Below are positions 58,832 to 64,000 of a stretch of DNA of 64,000 nucleotides, piece by piece. The stretch's first letter is position 1. Each line of letters opens with the position of its first letter. The stretch is from Echria macrotheca (Eukaryota; Ascomycota; Sordariomycetes; Sordariales; Schizotheciaceae). Made by a program: the position numbers and the translations under genes. Under the pieces are notes generated by a model that was given only the letters and a program-made list of their open reading frames with translations, was not told the origin of the DNA and did no database searches. The DNA is taken from positions 1,860,001 to 1,924,000 of the forward strand of contig MU839830.1 in assembly GCA_030411725.1 (NCBI GenBank). The letters run 5' to 3'.

Positions 58832-58889
58832 CCTAACAGCTGTTAGATCCAACAGCGATCCAACCAACAGCGATCCAACAGCTGTTAGG
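58832..58889. repeat. 58-bp element with perfect 13-bp inverted ends
   Basis: Begins CCTAACAGCTGTT and ends AACAGCTGTTAGG, exact reverse complements. The ends themselves contain the palindrome AACAGCTGTT. Between them the words ATCCAACAGCG and ATCCAAC are directly repeated. No clear target-site duplication flanks it. It could be a miniature transposon remnant, a recombination hot spot or a dimeric protein-binding array; CAGCTG is also an E-box. Confidence 0.75.
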
Positions 58890-60667
58890 CCCTCAAAAGC
58901 TTTCAGAAGGAAAATTGGGGGTTCGCCAAATCACACTTACGAGAGATTTAAAGCACTGGCCATGTTGACACCCCAACAGTCTATTTTGACCTCTGTTGAA
59001 ACCCCGCCCCCCCCCCCACTGCAAGGCACTTTGCCCTGTGGAAGATTTCAAGGCAACCCAGGTAGGTCCCTACCTTAGGTACCTATTTACATGGGAATCC
59101 AAATCCGTGGCTCTCGGTACAACACCCACACACCATCTGCAACATCCGGAAATGGTTGGGACGGTAACAAAAAAGCAAGGGCTCTTTCTCAAAGATGCCT
59201 GAAGACATGTTTTTGCGTGCCGAGCTTTGTTGTCACTTGGACGTTGTTTCAAAATCACACTTCGTAACGATCTATCTATCTATTGCTGTTGCTCTGTTTG
59301 ATGACCATGGGGTTTGAAGTTGAGCAACATCACTGAGATCGAGATGTTCGAAGACGGACTGTGAGAAGAGTCCCTTTCCTACGGTCATTGGGCCTCTAGA
59401 CACAGATTGCTCGTTTTGCCGTTTCCAATGGCCAAGGTATAATATGTCTCAACATGGGGGGGTTTACTTGGCAGACAGGGTGTGCCAAAGCTTGCCCATC
59501 TACGGATTGCATAGAGCGACAGTTACCAAAGGAACAGAACTGAATCACGTTTTCGGGCACCATGTGGTACCCGAGCTTCCATATTCCATCCTCGTCCGCC
59601 CTAGATGACAAGAATGTCACGGATCCTCTCTTAGACCTACCCAAGCAACAAAGTTTGCGCGGTATAGCCTACCAGGTAGTCACCCACACGTAAACGGCAA
59701 CAACAGCAGCAGGCAGAGCAAGAAGCCAAAATTGTTAAACCGCAGGCGCCTTGGTAACCCCAACCTAGCTCAGAACAAAGCGAGCGGAACCGACCGCGAT
59801 ACGAGACGCATCCCTAAGTAGGTAAAGTACCTCGTAGCGCAAGGCTCGCGTCATGCACCCTAGCCTAGCCTAGAATAGTTCTTGACAAGGTCCTTCCCGA
59901 GACAAAATCTCTTATCTGCACACCCCTACCCATTGCCTCACACCGATCTGTAAATTATTCATCATATATCAAAACAGACGGCAGATCTCTGCCCCCTTTT
60001 TTTTTTCTCTCTCCATGAACCCCCACCCCTTCACCGAAAATTTCAGCCGCTTGATCTGATCTCATCCCATCCCACGTGCCCTTCCAGGTTTCGAACTCCC
60101 ATGCGACCAAGTTCGCCATGGAACCTCACATGTCGAGTTTGGAGAACGTGGCAGGCGAGATGATGCATTTTGACGAGGTAACGTCCATTGAAATCTCAAG
60201 ATACCAGAAAACCCCGTTAATTCATGCTCCTCAACCTCTGTTGATTTTCCGAGGTAACCCTCGGAGTACGAAGCTCCCAGGGGTGCCTCACGCAAACCCC
60301 CATTTAACACCCCAAGTTTTGCAAAGCCAAATGTCGACCTTCGAGCCCAACAGTCGTCAACCAGATCTTCTCCCGTGACACCCCTGCCCAAGAAAAGACA
60401 TCCCAAAAAAAAAACCACTGTAAACATCTATCCTTCTCAGATCATAGGCAACCCAAACCTAAAACCCCCTAATAATGCTTGACGGCCGATGCGAGACGCT
60501 TGCGCGGTCCAAATCTTAACACCGTTTTCCCCGCCATTACAAATGTGGTAATAAGTATAAACCCAAACGCTGATGCCCAGAGAAGAGGAAAGAGAAAAGG
60601 AAATGCTTTTGGAGAACCAAATTCCCCCTTTTGAACACCGCCTTTTATCCCTCCCAGGTCATCAAGT

Positions 60668-61723
60668 TTAGTTCCTTGCCTCGGCGGCAAGCGCCGTCTC
60701 GATAGCCAACGTCCCAGCCATGCCATGCTGGATCTCTCTCACTGCGTCCCCCTTCTCATCGAGCTTGACAAAGGGTAACCTCGGCTCGGCGCACGACCGC
60801 TCGCCTTCGCCATGGAAATAGGGCATAGCCGCCTTGACACCGACGAAGCCGTAGCGGATGGCCAGCCAGTCCGCCCGTGCCACCTCGTGCTGCAGTTCGC
60901 GCGCCTCCCTGAGTCGGCCCTGGTCGAAGAGCTCGCCGATGCGCACGCATGCCCGCGGCGCCAGGTTGGCGAACCCGCTGATGGTGCCGTGGGCGCCGAC
61001 GACAAGCCCCTGCAGGATAAAGTCGGCGCTGCCGCCAGCCACGAAGAAATCGTCGCGGCCGCCGCGGACCTTGGGGGCGCCAGCCACCATGCGGGCCAGC
61101 TTGCCGGTGTTTCCGCACGTGAGCTTGACGCCGACAACGCGCGGGTGAGTGGCGATGCGGAGGAGCGTGTCTGAGTCGAGATCGACACCGTTGGCGGCAC
61201 CGGGGAAGTTATAGATCAGGATGGGGATGGGCGAGCGGTCGGCAACCTGGTGGAAGAAGTCGACGATGAGGTCCTTGTTCAGGATGCCGGCGTAGTACCC
61301 TGGTGGCAGGATGAGGGCGTGTGTGGCGCCTGCTTCCCGAGCTTCTTGACAGAGCTCAACTGTCTCCTTCAGGGACTGAGCACCGCAGCCGGCGATGATG
61401 GGAATGGGCGTGTGGCTATCGGACTCGTGCCTAACAGCGTCGGCCACGGCCTCAATGACCTCACGGCGCTCTCGCCGAGACATGTGGACGTTCTCGCCGT
61501 TGGACCCATGAACGACCAAACCTGTCACACCGGCCGAGAGAAGGCGAGCTGTGTGACGCTGGGTTGTAGGGACATCGATGGTGTCATCAGGTGTGAAGAA
61601 GGCCAGCATGGGAACGTAGACACCGCTGGGCAGGCGGCCAGCCGAGCTGTGCTGGTCGAAGGCGTCGTCATGGGTCTGGCTGACTGGGGTGGTAGCCATG
61701 TTGAGGGAGCGTGGCGTGTCCAT
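60668..61723 (-). CDS. DapA-family class I aldolase/lyase
   Basis: Single exon of 351 residues from the ATG at 61723 (MDTPRSLNMATT); a second ATG eight codons later is an alternative start. The fold is the dihydrodipicolinate synthase / N-acetylneuraminate lyase barrel. Visible motifs are SGVYVPMLAFFT at the first strand, GSNGE at 73-77 (the GTTGE position), the catalytic Tyr171 in LIYNFPG and the Schiff-base Lys200 in VGVKLTCGN, so the active site is complete. In fungi such cytosolic proteins are rarely lysine-pathway enzymes; relatives include L-threo-3-deoxy-hexulosonate aldolase of galacturonate breakdown and 4-hydroxy-2-oxoglutarate aldolase. A sugar-acid or keto-acid aldolase role is therefore inferred and would fit pectin-using growth. 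Codons are strongly GC-ending. No partner pathway gene is adjacent in the window. Confidence 0.92.
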   Translation of the reverse strand: MDTPRSLNMATTPVSQTHDDAFDQHSSAGRLPSGVYVPMLAFFTPDDTIDVPTTQRHTARLLSAGVTGLVVHGSNGENVHMSRRERREVIEAVADAVRHESDSHTPIPIIAGCGAQSLKETVELCQEAREAGATHALILPPGYYAGILNKDLIVDFFHQVADRSPIPILIYNFPGAANGVDLDSDTLLRIATHPRVVGVKLTCGNTGKLARMVAGAPKVRGGRDDFFVAGGSADFILQGLVVGAHGTISGFANLAPRACVRIGELFDQGRLREARELQHEVARADWLAIRYGFVGVKAAMPYFHGEGERSCAEPRLPFVKLDEKGDAVREIQHGMAGTLAIETALAAEARN

Positions 61724-64000
61724 GGTGGGCAAACTGAGGAGGAGAGACAGTGAAGAGTCGAACAAAGACGAGAGGAGAGGTACGGAGCATGTTTGGAGGG
61801 CGTGGGGAGGCGGGAGCTTAAGTAGGGGGCAGGGCTGATACTATGGGGTAATAGATGACATCGGGACAAAGGCGGCCCTGGGCAGGAGTGGTCGAATGGT
61901 GCCGGTGAGGCTCCATCGCAGATGCGGTACGAAGCCGCCAACCTAAGTGTCGCTTGACCAGCAAAAAGGAGGTACCCTGGGCTTGTACCTGGCATGCCCG
62001 GGAAAAACGTGGGGGGTCGACATGGCGCAGGCGGATCCGCCAGCCAGCTGGGTCCGCAGGCCGCACACCGGTCCCGATGTGCCCAGAGTCCCGATGTATC
62101 CTGTCTCCAGCGTCAAGCCCCCGTGGAGGTGCTGCGCGTCGGCGGGCGAGGGCGGACGACCTTGGCGGCGGGCGGTCCAGCGCAGGCGTCATCGACGCCA
62201 CGCCGACACCACGGAAGCCGTTCGTGGCATCTCACAGGCCAGTTGCACTGATCACAAGAGCCGTCAGGGCCTCGCGGGCCCCTGCTGGCGCAGCTGGGCG
62301 TTACTGCTTCCGGACGTCTTCGCATCGGGCGCAAGCGGCGGTGAGGCCGAGGTGGTCGATTGTCGATGTCGTCGCTGGGAGGCCGTTGTCGGTCAAGCCC
62401 CGCCAAGGCCCATGACGTCCGTCGCCGAATGCAAGCTGCGCATCTGGGCCTGTGTCGGGCCAGAATTTGCAGTTTTGTCGGGCCGGGCCAATTCGATGTG
62501 TCAACAGCGTGTTAGCATCAGCTAAGTCGAACTGCATCGGAAAGAATCGCCGGGTGTGAGAGCGGCAAACTTTGTCGTTTCCGGGAGCTGCATGGCTGTC
62601 GTTGGGCGGGGCGAATCGAATCGGTTCGGTGGCACCTGTCCACGCAGTTTCCCCGGGTGAGCTTTCCCTTGGCCCCTGACCCCCACGAGAAGTTCGCTCC
62701 AGGCGGGTCTCTCTGGCCGCGCGCTCTCCGCTCCCGGTGAAGCGATTCGACGTCGTTTTTGTCAGGGGCAAACTTCGCTGTTGCATCGCCCAGAAGCCAG
62801 CCTTCGCACCGGTGTAGGGGACACGCTCGTGAGTGGTCAATGGAAGTCGCCTGTCTTTCGTTCGCCGCTAGGTCCGTGTTGGCAGCCCCCGGACTATTTC
62901 CAGAACCCAGGATTCCCCAAGTCCCAGCCGGCTGGTAATGCGGTGGCTGCGGAGAAGCCCTCCAGAAGCCACTGTTAATGTTACTCATCGCCAGTCTATC
63001 CAAACATTTCGCCTAACCTTTCCCAATGGGTGTTAATCAGAGGCCCACGGATGTTAGACGCAAGAACTCTAAGAGTAGACGGCGAGGGGACACATGCAGG
63101 TCATGAATAAGATGCCATAACCAGTCCCGACGGCGATCCATGTCATCATGTTGCAAACCACAGGTGTTGGCGGCTCTGCCAGCCACGATTGGCCCATCTG
63201 CTCGCACAAAAGAGCAGCAGAATAACCGCTGACTCGCTGGTAAGCGGCTCGTGACGGTAAAAGAGATTGAATGTGCCCCCAATCCCAATCCCGCCGCGAT
63301 GATCTCCTGCAGACCGGGATCCTCACGTGAGATGAACCTGTATCGACTGGGCGTGGGGGTTTGCCTGGAGAGGGCCCGCTATTGGCTCCTCGGCGGGGCC
63401 TTCGCCCATGTCACGGGTCGTGCTCGGCACACTGCCAAAGCTGAACCTTATCTCAGAAATGAATTTGTTCTTCGCACGTTATTGTCCCGAGGATTTCAGA
63501 GGTGCATCGAGCCATGGCGAGATCCACTGTGAACTCGACCACTTACCCAAAATAGAACAACCATATTGGAAGCTATCCACAAGGCACCACACTGCGCATG
63601 AATAGGTACCTGGTCTCTGCAACTCGTATTTGTAACACCGTGAAAGCAGTGCATATATCTCCCCCACAATCATCTCGAACGCTCCGATCGTTACACGTCG
63701 GAGGCCAAACTGCGGGGTAGGGTACCCTTGTGGCTTCCGAACCTCCTCAATGTTTGGATTGGAAGGAAGATACCACGTGGGCTGGGGTTGGGTGACCGAG
63801 TGTGCTGATGGTCACCAACCGGAGCAAGGGATGGATGCTTGTTGGACGTGGCAGGTCCGCTAATGTGTTTGCCAGCGTCAGTTGACTCTCGACGTCCCAG
63901 AAAGGCTTGCCAGCAAGAATGTGCTACGTGTAGCTTCTGACTGCAAAGCATCGAAACGTGTCTACCCACCGCAGCAGACCGTTGCCAGGGACCTGGAAAA
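61724..64000. other. Intergenic to window end, no supported gene
   Basis: The left part is the promoter of the aldolase gene. Many GC-rich chance frames occur on both strands between 61800 and 62850 but motifs are absent, and the composition changes between overlapping frames. A gene cut by the window end cannot be excluded. Confidence 0.4.

Larger units (their letters stand above)
57300..60667. other. Long intergenic region with simple repeats
   Basis: About 3.4 kb upstream of the GMC gene and downstream of the aldolase gene. It holds a TATA-like GTATAAA at 58366-58372 directly before a C14 run, a (GT)9 tract, the 58-bp inverted-repeat element listed separately, and a CCTACCTTAGGTACCT-type motif near 59068-59083. 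The possible exon MEPHMSSLENVAGEMMHFDE at 60120-60179 has no downstream partner. No gene is supported. Confidence 0.4.

Noticed and set aside
60120..60179. Possible first exon MEPHMSSLENVAGEMMHFDE with GTAACG donor
   Set aside because: No downstream exon with coding character could be found before the convergent aldolase gene.
61947..62525. Plus-strand frame of 192 codons
   Set aside because: Overlaps equally long frames on both strands in GC-rich DNA; no motif in any of them.
1..64000. CRISPR arrays, rRNA genes, bacterial-type operons, complete transposons
   Set aside because: None seen; the window has eukaryotic introns and fungal families throughout.

Overview
The window is nuclear DNA of a filamentous ascomycete. 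The evidence is short (about 50-90 bp) GT-AG introns with CTAAC/CTGAC-like branch sites, a C/G-ending codon bias in real genes, gene families restricted to Pezizomycotina (PTH11-like receptor, HeLo/HET-S-type domain, DUF4360, BED-like finger plus DUF3237) and a tRNA-Gly. The GH5 endoglucanase with an N-terminal cellulose-binding domain closely resembles enzymes I know from Chaetomiaceae, so a Sordariomycete, probably of the Sordariales, is the best guess; I cannot name the species.

Layout, left to right. 0-13 kb: a small Gly/Val-rich protein, a frame-broken ankyrin-repeat relic, a secreted Ser/Thr-rich protein converging on a secreted GH5 cellulase, and a coiled-coil nuclear-type protein. 13-20 kb: a 1076-residue three-domain protein joining a HeLo (HET-S-like) domain, a ubiquitin-conjugating E2 domain and an AGC-type pseudokinase, divergent from a PTH11-like seven-helix receptor. 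20-26 kb: tRNA-Gly(GCC), a nitrite/formate-family transporter and a secreted DUF4360 protein. 28-34 kb: a MATE efflux carrier and an MFS drug:H+ antiporter, convergent. 36-43 kb: a zinc-finger/DUF3237 fusion, a tannase/feruloyl esterase, and an orphan gene interrupted by one in-frame TAG and carrying a proline/asparagine minisatellite. 44-53 kb: a seven-exon cytochrome P450, a bHLH transcription factor of the SREBP type and an orphan 212-residue gene. 55-62 kb: a secreted GMC flavo-oxidase and a DapA-family class I aldolase.

The genes do not form one pathway. Several (GH5 cellulase, tannase/feruloyl esterase, GMC oxidase, sugar-acid-type aldolase, MATE, MFS and P450) fit a plant-biomass-degrading saprotroph that also handles plant phenolics. 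The receptor and the HeLo-E2-pseudokinase protein fit sensing and self/non-self or damage response. Gene density is low: about half of the window is intergenic and shows no supported coding capacity.

The most unusual item is the HeLo-E2-pseudokinase gene at 13409-16751. Its ends (HeLo plus a kinase-like fold with lost catalytic residues) resemble the logic of necroptosis executioners such as MLKL, but with an apparently intact E2 active site in the middle. Exon structures were built by hand from splice signals, frame continuity and family knowledge; no database search was possible.
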